Below are positions 1 through 9,501 of a DNA stretch of 53,034 nt, in pieces. The position numbers and the translations under genes are program-made. Positions within the stretch are counted from its first letter, which is position 1. Each line of letters starts with the position of its first letter. The notes under the pieces were generated by a model. The model did not search any database. It saw only the letters and a program-made list of their open reading frames with translations, and was not told where the DNA came from. The DNA is from Bacteroides stercorirosoris (GTDB lineage Bacteria > Bacteroidota > Bacteroidia > Bacteroidales > Bacteroidaceae): positions 1 to 53,034 of the forward strand of contig NZ_FQZN01000036.1 of assembly GCF_900142015.1 (NCBI RefSeq), written 5' to 3'.

Positions 1-72
1 AGAATATTACATTTTTCCAATTATTTAATTCAAAGTTCCATGAAATAATTAAATCACTTAATATCAACAAAA

Positions 73-123
73 TAAAAGCGGCTTAGTTCTGCGAAGACTT
101 TGCAGGTTTCGTACATTGGAATG
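73..123 (+). other. Junction where the susC 5' end is lost
   Basis: Reading backwards from the SusC coding region, the frame stays SusC-like (SSAKTLQVSYIGM) back to about position 82. It then meets TAA at 73-75 with no ATG in between. Bases 1-72 are AT-rich and encode no signal peptide or carboxypeptidase-like domain in any frame. The break therefore lies near 76-84, inside a segment that is normally well conserved among SusC proteins. Such a position suits site-specific or homologous recombination between susC copies. No second copy of the junction sequence is visible in this window. Confidence 0.55.
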
Positions 124-3075
124 CAGACGCAAGAAGTGGCTATTAAACCTACTGTAAAAGTTATCATGAAGTCTGATGCTGAGATGCTTGACGAAGTAAT
201 GGTGGTTGCTTATGGAACTGCGAAGAAGTCCCAGTTTACTGGTTCGGCTTCCACTATCAAGGCTGATAAAATTGCGGAGCGTCAGGTTTCCAATATATCT
301 AATGCACTGTCGGGTCAGGTAGCTGGTGTGCAGACAACGAGTGGTAATGGACAACCGGGTACCGGGTCTACCGTACGTATTCGTGGTGTCGGTTCTCTGT
401 CGGCAAGTAATAATCCGTTGTATGTAGTAGATGGTGTTCCTTACGATGGTGACATTTCAGCTATCAACTCACAGGATATTGAGAGTTTGACGGTATTGAA
501 GGATGCTGCTTCTAACGCTTTGTATGGTGCACGTGGTGCTAATGGTGTAATTCTGGTTACTACGAAAAAAGGAGCTACAGGAAAAGCTACTGTGAATTTG
601 GATGCCAAGTGGGGTACTAACCGTCGCGGTGTATCTAATTACGATGTGATGACTTCTTCCCAGGAATATGTTGAGAACTACTATACAGCAATGCTGAACG
701 GTTATGCAGGTGGAGATCCCAACAGAGTTCTGTCTAATGGAATGACCGGTAACCAATACATCAATTCATTGTTGTTTAGTAAAGATGGTTTAGGATACCC
801 TGTCTATACAGTTCCCAATGGTGAAGGTTATATTGGCGTGGATGGCAAACTCAATCCGAATGCAAAACTCGGCAGAGTGTATGGAGACTATTACATTACT
901 CCTGATGACTGGGAAAAAGAGTTGCTTGATAATGGTAACTTACGTCAGGAATACAATGTGAACATCAGCGGCTCTACTGAGAAAATGAACTATTATATGT
1001 CAGCCGGTTATCTGGATGACAGCGGTCTTATTCCGGGCTCATCATTTGCCCGTCTCTCATTCCGTCTGAAAGCTGATTACCAAGTGAAGGAGTGGTTGAA
1101 AGTAGGTGCTAATGTTGCTTACTCTAATATCGTGAGCCGTTATCCTGATGAGCAAACGACTTCGGGAAGTTCTACGAACTTATTTTATATAACTAATAAT
1201 ATCGCACCTATCTATCCTTTGTATATACGTAATGCAGACGGCAGTATCAAAAAAGACTCTCGTGGCTTCACTATGTATGATTATGGTAATGGTATGTATA
1301 CAGATGGTACTACACCTCTGAACCGCCCGTTCCTTTCTCAATCTAATCCGGCATCTGCTTTGCAGTTGGACAAGAATGAATATAACATGGATATTCTGAG
1401 TGGACGTGCTTTTGTAGAAGTATCTATTCTCGAAGGGCTGAAAGCGACTGCCAACTGGGGTATGGATTTGGACAATACACGCTACACTGAGTTGATTAAT
1501 CCCTATTACGGACAGTATGCAGGTAACACCGGTGGTGTAGTAGGTGTTTCTCACAGTCGTGTATTCAGTATCAACCAACAGTACTTATTGACCTATAAGA
1601 AAAACTTCGGTGAGCATAACATTGATTTACTGGCAGGTTTTGAATCTTATGATTATAAGAACCAGTCTCTGTCTGGCAGCAAGCAAAAAGTCTACAATCC
1701 TACTATTGTAGAGTTGAATAATGCCATCAATACTCCGAGCACAAACTCCAGCACGGCCAACTATGCTACGGAAGGTTTCTTGTTCCGTGCCCAATATGAC
1801 TATCTGGAAAGATACTTTGCCAGTGCTTCTTTCCGTCGTGATGCTTCCTCGCGTTTCCATCCGGACAACCGTTGGGGTAACTTCTGGTCTGTTGGTTTAG
1901 GCTGGTTGATGAATAAAGAGTCTTTCCTGGCTGATGCGTCTTGGATTGATATGCTGAAATTCAAAATAAGCTATGGTGCGCAAGGTAACGATAACATTGG
2001 TAATTACTATGCTTATCTGGATCAATACACTGTTTCTAACAGTAATAACGATTTCGCGTTGGCACTTTCTTATAAAGGAAACAAGGATATCACTTGGGAA
2101 ACTTCCCATAGTTTCAATACCGGTTTTGACTTTGAATTCTTCAAGGGCCGTTTGAGTGGTACGGTTGAATATTTCAGCCGTAAGACTACCGATATGCTTT
2201 ACAATAAGCCGATGAACGCATCTGCCGGTTACGCAAGCATTCCGATGAACGTTGGTTCTATGACCAATAAAGGTGTGGAATTGGATTTGAACGGAATCTT
2301 GCTCGAAACGAACGACTTGACTTGGCGCATGAACTTCAACCTGACTCACTTTAAGAATACAATCAATGAATTGGATCCTTCTTTGAATGGTGAAATGATC
2401 AATGGAAGTTATATCTACCGTGAAGGTGAATCCCGATATCAGTTCTATCTGCGCAAATATGCGGGAGTAGATCCGGAAACAGGAGTAGCCATGTACTACA
2501 AGGATGTTACGGATGCGAATGGCAACGTAACAGGACAGGAGACAACTACGGATGCTCCGAATGCTACCCGTTATGCGACAGGAGATATTCTGCCGAAAGT
2601 ATATGGTGGTTTTGGTACAAGCCTGAATGCTTATGGATTTGATTTCTCAATCTCCTTTGCTTATCAGCTGGGTGGACGTATGTATGACAACGGTTATGCA
2701 TCTTTGATGAACTCAGGAACCGATCCGGGACAGAACTGGCATAAGGATATCCTGAAAGCCTGGACTGCTGATAATACAGGTTCTAACATTCCTCGTTTGA
2801 GCGCAACCGACCAGTATGCCAACTATTTGTCTGACCGTTTCCTGACCAAGTCTGACTATTTGAGCATTAACAGCATCACCTTGGGATATACATTGCCGAA
2901 GAGCTGGACACGCACAATGAACATTGGTTCACTGCGTGTTTATATGTCAGCCGATAACGTGGCTTTGTTCAGCAAGCGTAAAGGTTTCGACCCGCGTCAG
3001 AGCTATACGACTGCCAGCGCAGACGTATATTCTCCTATCCGTGCTATCTCGGGAGGTTTATCACTTTCATTTTAA
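100..3075 (+). CDS. SusC/RagA-family TonB-dependent outer-membrane transporter, 5'-truncated
   Basis: Outer-membrane TonB-dependent channel of the SusC family, which imports glycans or peptides together with a SusD lipoprotein. The 991 visible residues begin at the end of the carboxypeptidase-D-like domain (QVSYIGMQTQEV). They continue through the TonB-box-like DEVMVVAYG (about residues 31-39), a complete plug (NALSGQVAGVQ, VRIRGVGS, NPLYVVDGVP, LYGARGANGVILVTTKKG), and a full beta-barrel ending in a C-terminal phenylalanine. The signal peptide and most of the N-terminal domain, roughly 70-100 residues in relatives, are absent. Position 100 is only a nominal TTG; the first in-frame ATG is at 121. 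As it stands the product should not be exported, so this is either a silent cassette or a pseudogene. The rest is undamaged and susD follows after 20 bases, which favours a cassette. Confidence 0.85.
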   Translation: MQVSYIGMQTQEVAIKPTVKVIMKSDAEMLDEVMVVAYGTAKKSQFTGSASTIKADKIAERQVSNISNALSGQVAGVQTTSGNGQPGTGSTVRIRGVGSLSASNNPLYVVDGVPYDGDISAINSQDIESLTVLKDAASNALYGARGANGVILVTTKKGATGKATVNLDAKWGTNRRGVSNYDVMTSSQEYVENYYTAMLNGYAGGDPNRVLSNGMTGNQYINSLLFSKDGLGYPVYTVPNGEGYIGVDGKLNPNAKLGRVYGDYYITPDDWEKELLDNGNLRQEYNVNISGSTEKMNYYMSAGYLDDSGLIPGSSFARLSFRLKADYQVKEWLKVGANVAYSNIVSRYPDEQTTSGSSTNLFYITNNIAPIYPLYIRNADGSIKKDSRGFTMYDYGNGMYTDGTTPLNRPFLSQSNPASALQLDKNEYNMDILSGRAFVEVSILEGLKATANWGMDLDNTRYTELINPYYGQYAGNTGGVVGVSHSRVFSINQQYLLTYKKNFGEHNIDLLAGFESYDYKNQSLSGSKQKVYNPTIVELNNAINTPSTNSSTANYATEGFLFRAQYDYLERYFASASFRRDASSRFHPDNRWGNFWSVGLGWLMNKESFLADASWIDMLKFKISYGAQGNDNIGNYYAYLDQYTVSNSNNDFALALSYKGNKDITWETSHSFNTGFDFEFFKGRLSGTVEYFSRKTTDMLYNKPMNASAGYASIPMNVGSMTNKGVELDLNGILLETNDLTWRMNFNLTHFKNTINELDPSLNGEMINGSYIYREGESRYQFYLRKYAGVDPETGVAMYYKDVTDANGNVTGQETTTDAPNATRYATGDILPKVYGGFGTSLNAYGFDFSISFAYQLGGRMYDNGYASLMNSGTDPGQNWHKDILKAWTADNTGSNIPRLSATDQYANYLSDRFLTKSDYLSINSITLGYTLPKSWTRTMNIGSLRVYMSADNVALFSKRKGFDPRQSYTTASADVYSPIRAISGGLSLSF

Positions 3076-3095
3076 TCTAAAACAAATATAGAATT

Positions 3096-4727
3096 ATGAA
3101 GATTAACAAATATATATTACTGCTTTCTGCAACAATGGTGGTGGTTTCTTGTGATCTCGACAAGTATCCTGAAGGAAGCACCGTGACGCAAGACCAGAAA
3201 AATGAGGTGGTCGAATTGTTGCCTGACCGTATTTCTTCGGAATTGAACGGTTTGAAGACCGGCCTCTATTCTCATACAAACCTGTTGACGGACTTTAATA
3301 ACCATATGGACTATGGTTTTCCGGCAGCTTGTATGATTTATGAAACGGCCGGACAGGACTTGCTGACTTTGAATGACCAGACCGGTTATAATAAGTTCAT
3401 CAGTTCTCAGCGTTTGCTGGATAGAAATATCACTTCTACATTCAATTCTTTCTTGTGGAAGTTATATTATAAGCATATGAAAACTGCCAATGATATTCTT
3501 AAGGCTATTCCGGCAGAAGCGACAGATGCTTCATTGAAGAAATATCGTGGTCAGGCATTGGCTTCGCGGGCTTTCGACTATTTGCAGCTTATTCAGACCT
3601 ATCAGTTGACATACATTGGTCACGAAACTGCTAACGGTGTGCCTTTGGTGCTGGAAACTACTACTGATACAGAGTTGATGAATAATCCGCGCGCAAGTGT
3701 ACAGCAAGTGTATACTCGTATTATGGAAGATTTGGATGAGGCCATCACTCTGTTGACTGGTGTGTCTGCACGTGCTGATAAAGCTGAAATATCAGTAGAA
3801 GTGGCTTATGGTCTACGTGCCCGTGCCAATCTGTTGATGGGTAAATGGGCTGCTGCGGCTTCTGATGCAGCTAAAGCTTATGGCTCTTCGGCTCCTTATT
3901 CTGTTGCGGAAGTTAGTCAACCGACTTTCTACAATGCTACGGACAATGCATGGATTTGGGGTATCGTGGTGACTACGGAAGATTATCTGGCAAAAACCGG
4001 TATTGTAAACTGGCCTTCCAATCTCTGTTCACTGACGGGTATGGGATATACAACTGCTGCCAGTGCTACTGACGTGGCTTACCGTCTCATCAACAAAAAC
4101 TTGTGGGCTGATATTCCTGAAACTGATGTACGTAAAGGCTGGTGGGTAGACGAAGATCTGCACTCGCCTGTTCTGGATAACGGACTTGGTGAGGACTATG
4201 CTTACTATTGGGCAAACGGTATGTTTAATGGTGGAACTTTCCCCAGCAAATTCTCTCCTTACACCAATGTGAAGTTTGGTCCTGACAATGGCACTTTTGC
4301 TGATACGGACAATGCACAAGACTGGCCGTTGATGCGTGTTGAAGAGATGAAGCTGATTGAAGCGGAGGCTCTTGGACGGGATAATCTGGCTACAGGCAAA
4401 CAAAAGTTGGAAGAGTTCGTGAAGCAATATCGTGATCCGTCTTACACTTGTACGGCAGGTTCTTTAGAAGCATTTATTGATGAGATTTGGTTCCAGCGCC
4501 GTGTTGAACTGTGGGGTGAAGGTTTTGCGTTGTTCGATATCTTGCGTTTGAAGAAACCTATTATTCGCCAGGGTGCCAACTATCCAATCAACAGTACATT
4601 TGCTGAGATTGCTCCTGAGGCTCCTATCATGATTTATCGTATTCCTGAAGTTGAAACATCAGTGAACAGTGCTATTACGGAAGCTGACAATAATCCGGCT
4701 GCAATGGCTCCGACTCCGGTGAACTAA
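3096..4727 (+). CDS. SusD/RagB-family outer-membrane lipoprotein
   Basis: Surface lipoprotein that caps the SusC channel and captures substrate. It has 543 residues, with a signal peptide ending in lipobox VVSC (lipidated Cys19) followed by DLDKYPEG, a typical SusD start. The family's helical TPR-like fold is suggested by segments such as YRGQALASRAFDYLQLIQTY near residues 148-167 and by the late RRVELWGEGFALFDILRLKK, which matches the usual SusD C-terminal signature. The gene follows the SusC stop after 20 bases and ends in a strong terminator, so the pair forms one unit. Substrate cannot be read from sequence. The two adjacent secreted proteases, and the absence of any glycoside hydrolase or polysaccharide lyase next to the pair, point weakly towards peptides rather than glycans. 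Confidence 0.93.
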   Translation: MKINKYILLLSATMVVVSCDLDKYPEGSTVTQDQKNEVVELLPDRISSELNGLKTGLYSHTNLLTDFNNHMDYGFPAACMIYETAGQDLLTLNDQTGYNKFISSQRLLDRNITSTFNSFLWKLYYKHMKTANDILKAIPAEATDASLKKYRGQALASRAFDYLQLIQTYQLTYIGHETANGVPLVLETTTDTELMNNPRASVQQVYTRIMEDLDEAITLLTGVSARADKAEISVEVAYGLRARANLLMGKWAAAASDAAKAYGSSAPYSVAEVSQPTFYNATDNAWIWGIVVTTEDYLAKTGIVNWPSNLCSLTGMGYTTAASATDVAYRLINKNLWADIPETDVRKGWWVDEDLHSPVLDNGLGEDYAYYWANGMFNGGTFPSKFSPYTNVKFGPDNGTFADTDNAQDWPLMRVEEMKLIEAEALGRDNLATGKQKLEEFVKQYRDPSYTCTAGSLEAFIDEIWFQRRVELWGEGFALFDILRLKKPIIRQGANYPINSTFAEIAPEAPIMIYRIPEVETSVNSAITEADNNPAAMAPTPVN

Positions 4728-4758
4728 TTAAGGGTATTATCAAATAGAAAAAGAAAAT

Positions 4759-4797
4759 AGGGTGTATTCGAATCTACGGATACACCCTTACTTTTTA
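4759..4797 (+). terminator. Rho-independent terminator of susCD
   Basis: A 12-bp stem (4759-4770 with 4777-4788, one G-T wobble) closes a 6-base loop and is followed by a T-rich stretch. It separates susCD from the protease gene downstream. Confidence 0.8.
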
Positions 4798-4825
4798 TCG
4801 ATATGCAAAATAGTAGAGGGAAATA

Positions 4826-4855
4826 TTTGTAAGGTAATATATTTCCCTAACTTTG
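4826..4855 (+). promoter_or_regulatory. Bacteroides-type promoter for the first C10 protease
   Basis: TTTG at 4826-4829, an 18-base spacer, and TAACTTTG at 4848-4855 match the Bacteroides primary sigma consensus (-33 TTTG, -7 TAnnTTTG). The protease start codon lies 47 bases downstream. Confidence 0.7.
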
Positions 4856-4902
4856 CATTTTCCTTGTTTAGCTATTATTTAATTATTCTAATAATGATGC
4901 CT

Positions 4903-7428
4903 ATGAAGAAATTACTACTCCTGTCTTTTGTCCTTTTATGTAGTTTAACAGCATGGACTGCTCAACGTTCTCCGGAAGAGGCTCTTTCTATAGCCCGGAC
5001 TTTTTTTATGCAGACATCCGGAACTGTGACTCGTAATGCCGGTGATATTCAATTGGCGGCAATTTCTAATGATTTGCTAAAATCTGCATCTACCCGTAGT
5101 GTGGAGGGAACAGCTTTCTATGTCTATAACTATGCGCAGTCTGCTTATGTCATAGTGTCCGGTGATGATCGTATGAAACCTGTACTGGGTTATTCGGATA
5201 GTGGAAGTTTTATTACTGAAAACTTGCCGGTAAATATACTTGGATGGTTGGAACTATATAATACCGCCTATACAGAATTAGGTGATAGAGAAAAAGCGGT
5301 TGTTGAGCCTAAGTTGCTTACTAAAACAGATTTTCCGGCATCTGCATCTCCTTTGTTGGGGAATATTTGCTGGGATCAGAGTACACCGTACAACAATACC
5401 TGTCCTGTCTATCAAGGAGAACGCTGCGTGACGGGGTGTGTGGCTACAGCAATGGCTATGATTTTGAAATATCACGAATATCCTGTAAAAGGGAAAAGCA
5501 CTCATTCTTATAGGACTTCCAGTGGAATTGTGTGTTCTTTTGATTATGGGAATACTATTTTTGACTGGGATGACATGTTGCCACAATATGAAGGTAATTA
5601 TACCACGGCATAGGCTAATGCCGTTGCACAGCTAATGTCTGCCTGTGGTATTGCTGTTGATATGGAATATTCACCCTACTCTTCGGGAGCTTATTCACAT
5701 CAGGTAGGTCAGGCTTTGATTGACTACTTTGGATATGATGAAAATTTGGGATTGATATATCGTCAGTTTTTCACTTCTGCTGAATGGATGAATCTTATTA
5801 AGTCGGAAATTAGCGAAAAACGCCCTATCTACTATTTCGGGTCATCGGATGATGGAGGTCATGCGTTTGTTTTTGACGGTTATGATGAACAGGATATGGT
5901 TCATGTCAATTGGGGATGGAGTGGTATGAATAATGGATACTTTGAGGTTGCTTCCTTAAATCCAGATTCTCCCGGTATTGGCGGTGGAAGTAATCTTGGC
6001 GGAGGCTTTACGAGAGGTCAGGGAATGTATCTGGGGATACAGCCGCCTACTACCTCTTCGAACTTTACTTCTCATTTTTATATGCAGAAGTTAGAGATAA
6101 ATAAAAAAGAGGTCACTAAAGGCGAGAAATTTGATTTTACGGTGACCGGGATGTTTAATATGAGTATGAAGTTTCGAAATGGACAGTTGGGACTAATTGC
6201 GGAAAAAGATGGTGAACAGTCTGCACTGTGGAAAATATCTTTGAGTGATGTTGATACTAATTATGGAACCAGAAGTCAAACATTCTCGAACCTTACAATT
6301 CCTACAGATTTGGCTGATGGAACTTATTCCTTATATGTAGCTACAAAAGATGGACGTGAAACAGCCTGGAGCCGTATACGTGGCTATTTGGGCTCTGAAG
6401 TACTTTTCATCCTTGTCGTAAATGGTAATAAATGTACTTTGACACCATTCGGCGGTAATCTTAGTCTTAAAGAAGATATAGAGGTAAGTGTGAAATTAGT
6501 ACATAGTTTATATAGCGGTCTCAAAGGAGATTTCAAAATCTTGGTTTCTAACCAAAGTGTGTCGGATGAGTATTATGGTTTAGTGGGTGTTGCACTTTTT
6601 GATAAAAACACGGACTTTGTAGCGATAGTCGGAGATGTACAGGTCGAAATAGAGCCGGGCACGGTTGATAGAGAACTGGCTGTATCCGGAAACTTGGCTG
6701 TTACTAAGAACTCTGTGACTACCAATATTCCTGCTGGAGAGTATTATATTAGCCCCTGCATAGATTGGGGAGGCGGTACGTATGCCATCGGTGAGTCAAC
6801 TCCGGTCACCATAAAGGAAGCGTATGGAGCTGCCGATTTAAAAGTCAGCCAACCACGTCTGGAGAAGGAACAACTTCAAGTAGGCGAGAGTCTGAACTTT
6901 CTGGCTGACCTTTCATTGTCCGGTGATGGAAATGTATATGCCGGAACATTGACAGCAGCTGTTTTCGAGAATGCCCAGGGTTATGCTTACAGTGTACACT
7001 ATCAAAATGTATTTGTGGAGGAGACAGATCAGCCGGTAAATCTTGTAATGGAAATACCGCTGAGTGTGGGCGAAGGAAGACATGCAGTTCGTTTGTATAA
7101 ACCTGGTACTAATGGAGACCTTGTAACAATTAGCACTCTCTATTTTTCTGTAGGACCGACTACCGGTATCAAGGATGAGGTAGCCGATAAAGGTGAGGCA
7201 GTTGTTTGTCAGCAGCCGGTAGAAGATATTCTTACTATCTATGCTTCCAATTCGGTTCGAATGATCTCTGTCTATAATCTGTTTGGGCAGCAGATGATAC
7301 AGCAGAAAGAGTTCGGGGATAAGAAAGAGTATTCTGTTCCGGTAAGCGGATTGGCAGCGGGTTATTATATTGTAGTATTGCAGTCGACTGATGGTAAGGT
7401 GTACCGAAGCAAATTTATGAAGCGATAG
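4903..7428 (+). pseudogene. C10 (streptopain/SpeB-like) cysteine protease with T9SS tail, interrupted by TAG
   Basis: Secreted cysteine protease. ATG 4903 gives MKKLLLLSFVLLCSLTAW, a signal peptide; ATGs at 4894 and 4897 are alternatives. An SpI-type propeptide (YVIVSGDDRMKPVLGYS, about 82-99) precedes the catalytic domain. The nucleophile is Cys179 in TGCVATAMA, the catalytic His is about codon 320 in GGHAFVFDGY, and NWGW starts near codon 336. The last ~85 codons form a type-A T9SS sorting domain ending SKFMKR. A single TAG at 5611-5613 (codon 237) splits the gene between Cys and His; the frame is otherwise open on both sides (upstream part to 5613, downstream part from 5614 to 7428, first internal ATG at 5635). 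Relatives would most simply have CAG (Gln) here. The early product would lack the His. Promoter and terminator are intact, so this looks like a recent nonsense mutation or a sequence error. Confidence 0.85.
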
Positions 7429-7452
7429 ACTATATATATATTTATGATAAAA

Positions 7453-7488
7453 CAAGGCTGTCCTATGACTTAGGATGGCCTTGCTTTT
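7453..7488 (+). terminator. Terminator after the first C10 protease
   Basis: A 13-bp stem (7453-7465 with 7471-7483, two wobble pairs) with a 5-base loop, followed by CTTTTT. Confidence 0.8.
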
Positions 7489-7584
7489 TATATTTTGATG
7501 GATGTTTTTCGGCCTGAAATATTCATTTGTGACAGGAAGATTAAAAAAAGTATTCAAACTTATCAGACAAACCATATATTTCAG

Positions 7585-7592
7585 TAATTTTG
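7585..7592 (+). promoter_or_regulatory. -7 box of the second C10 protease
   Basis: TAATTTTG matches TAnnTTTG. No clear -33 TTTG lies at the right spacing. Apart from the terminator and this box, the 237-base gap 7429-7665 holds nothing I recognise. Confidence 0.45.
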
Positions 7593-7665
7593 TCTTTCTA
7601 ATAAGCAACAATATAGAGACTTATATCATTCGTTGAGGCGCTATTAAAAATTAACCCCAAATTAT

Positions 7666-9501
7666 ATGAGGTGTACACTACTCTTTCTATTTATTCTTCT
7701 TGCAAGTCGGCTTCTTGCTGATAATGTAACAGTAGAGCAGGCTCATGCTTTAGCTGCCGATTTCTTTAAAGCAAATGTTCAAACCCGTAGTGCTACTGCG
7801 TCTCCGAGTGTGCAATTGGTTTGGGATGGGGAAGAAGCGAGCACACGCAGTGCAGGGACAGTTCCGGCTTTTTATGTTTTTAATAGTACCGACCGGAAAG
7901 GTTTTGTTATTATAGCCGGAGATGATTTGGCTATGCCGGTATTGGGGTATTCTTTCACAGATCGTTTTGTGGTAGATGGAATGCCCTCTAATTTGAAAAA
8001 TTGGATGAATGGATTGAGAGAGCAGATTAATGATGCTAGGGAGATGAGGGTGGATGCCTCTGGCATTGTATCTGAAGCATGGAGAGAAGTAATGGATATG
8101 AGTACGGGGGATGTAGTGAAGCAATATGAAACGGCTAAATGGGATCAGTTAAGCCCTTATAATAAGTTTTGTCCGATGATAAATAATGTCCGCACTGTGA
8201 CCGGATGTGTGGCGACGGCTATGGCTATACTAATGCGTTATCACCAATGGCCGGATGCAGGTACGGGTACTCTTCCGGCTTATACCTATACGGCAAATAT
8301 AAACGGGAAAGAAATTTCTCAAAATGTAGCGGAGAAGACATTGGGTAATAGTTATGTTTGGAATAATATGCCGCTTGAATATGATTGGAAGTCTTCTGAA
8401 ACAACCGAAAATGAGGTTGCAGCTTTGATGTATGACTGTGGTGTGATGGCTCAATCCCAGTTTAATATTGCCTCTGCCGGTGGTACTGGGGCAGCAACAT
8501 TAACCGCAGTGCAGGGATTGGCAAAATGCATGAAATATAATAAAGGAATGTTGTGTCTTCGTCGTGATTGGTATTCAGACGCGGAATGGTTGCAAATGCT
8601 GAAAGATGAAATTATGACAGTAGGCCCTGTACTTTATGGTGGGGCTACTCTTACTAATGAGGGGCATCAGTTTATATTGGATGCATATACGACGAAGGAT
8701 TATTTCAGAGTAAATTGGGGATGGAGTGGTAATAGCAATGGCTTTTTTCTGATTTCAGCTTTGAATCCGGATGAGCAGGGAACTGGTGGTAGCACCGGTG
8801 GTGGCTTTATCACAAGCCAAGACGCTGTCTTTGGTCTTAAAAAGGCAGAAAGTGATTCAGAATATCAGTCGTTGTTGAGCTTGTTTGCTGTAACCAGTTC
8901 TTATTCAGGACTGGAGACTATGGAAACCCAGTTCAATATAAATACTCTCTTCAATGTGAAAGTTGGTGCCATAGGTAATTTCGGACTGGCGGCTTTTAAT
9001 GGAAATGTCTGTCTTGCTTTGGTAAATAAGGATTTGAATTTGCGAGAAATAATCTCTGAAACATATGCGATTTCGGATTTGCAGGTATATAGTGGCAGAG
9101 CATTTCTTTTTTCCTGTAAGATTTCAGTAACGCCACAACCCGGTGATCGTATTGTGGCAGTCTATAAAGGAACAAATGATGCTGATTGGAAAGTTGTTCG
9201 CGGTGGTGCTGACACAACGACTGAAATTGTTGTTAAGGCTGACCCTACTCCAATTATAGAAACAAAACAAGAAATGCAGTTTACCGTTTTCTGTGATAAA
9301 CAGCAGGAAACCGTGACTGTCTATTTACCGGAGAATACTTCTAAACTAACTCTATATGATGTTAACGGACGTTTGCTAAGGCAGATATCTTCTGAAGGAA
9401 AAGAGACTATAACCTTCTCTTGCCGTGAATATCCTACGGGAGTATATATCTTGCAGGCTGTGACGGACAAGGGAACTCAACAATGTAAGTTTTTAAAATG
9501 A
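7666..9501 (+). CDS. C10 (streptopain-like) cysteine protease with T9SS sorting tail
   Basis: Secreted papain-fold protease, 611 residues, intact. The signal peptide (MRCTLLFLFILLASRLLA) is followed by an SpI-type propeptide that blocks the active site until maturation (KGFVIIAGDDLAMPVLGYS, about 78-96). The catalytic domain has nucleophile Cys181 in TGCVATAMA, His334 in EGHQF, and NWGW at 350-353. A middle beta-rich region leads to a C-terminal type-A T9SS sorting domain (LTLYDVNGRLLRQIS and YPTGVYILQAV), ending KFLK. It is a diverged paralogue of the broken neighbour upstream and may supply the function that one has lost. Its stop codon overlaps the next gene's start (ATGA), implying translational coupling. 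Secretion would need a type IX system or another route able to use this tail. Confidence 0.92.
   Translation: MRCTLLFLFILLASRLLADNVTVEQAHALAADFFKANVQTRSATASPSVQLVWDGEEASTRSAGTVPAFYVFNSTDRKGFVIIAGDDLAMPVLGYSFTDRFVVDGMPSNLKNWMNGLREQINDAREMRVDASGIVSEAWREVMDMSTGDVVKQYETAKWDQLSPYNKFCPMINNVRTVTGCVATAMAILMRYHQWPDAGTGTLPAYTYTANINGKEISQNVAEKTLGNSYVWNNMPLEYDWKSSETTENEVAALMYDCGVMAQSQFNIASAGGTGAATLTAVQGLAKCMKYNKGMLCLRRDWYSDAEWLQMLKDEIMTVGPVLYGGATLTNEGHQFILDAYTTKDYFRVNWGWSGNSNGFFLISALNPDEQGTGGSTGGGFITSQDAVFGLKKAESDSEYQSLLSLFAVTSSYSGLETMETQFNINTLFNVKVGAIGNFGLAAFNGNVCLALVNKDLNLREIISETYAISDLQVYSGRAFLFSCKISVTPQPGDRIVAVYKGTNDADWKVVRGGADTTTEIVVKADPTPIIETKQEMQFTVFCDKQQETVTVYLPENTSKLTLYDVNGRLLRQISSEGKETITFSCREYPTGVYILQAVTDKGTQQCKFLK

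Noticed and set aside
19..50. AATTATTT/AAATAATT inverted repeat near the left edge
   Set aside because: An 8-bp stem in very AT-rich DNA is likely by chance. It is 30 bases from the susC junction but shares nothing with it.
5611..5613. Programmed read-through or recoding at TAG
   Set aside because: No stem-loop or conserved context after the stop that would suggest recoding, and the simplest reading is a point mutation.
6913..7611. Leftward open frame running from the protease tail into the spacer
   Set aside because: It crosses the terminator and overlaps the T9SS sorting domain; no family resemblance.
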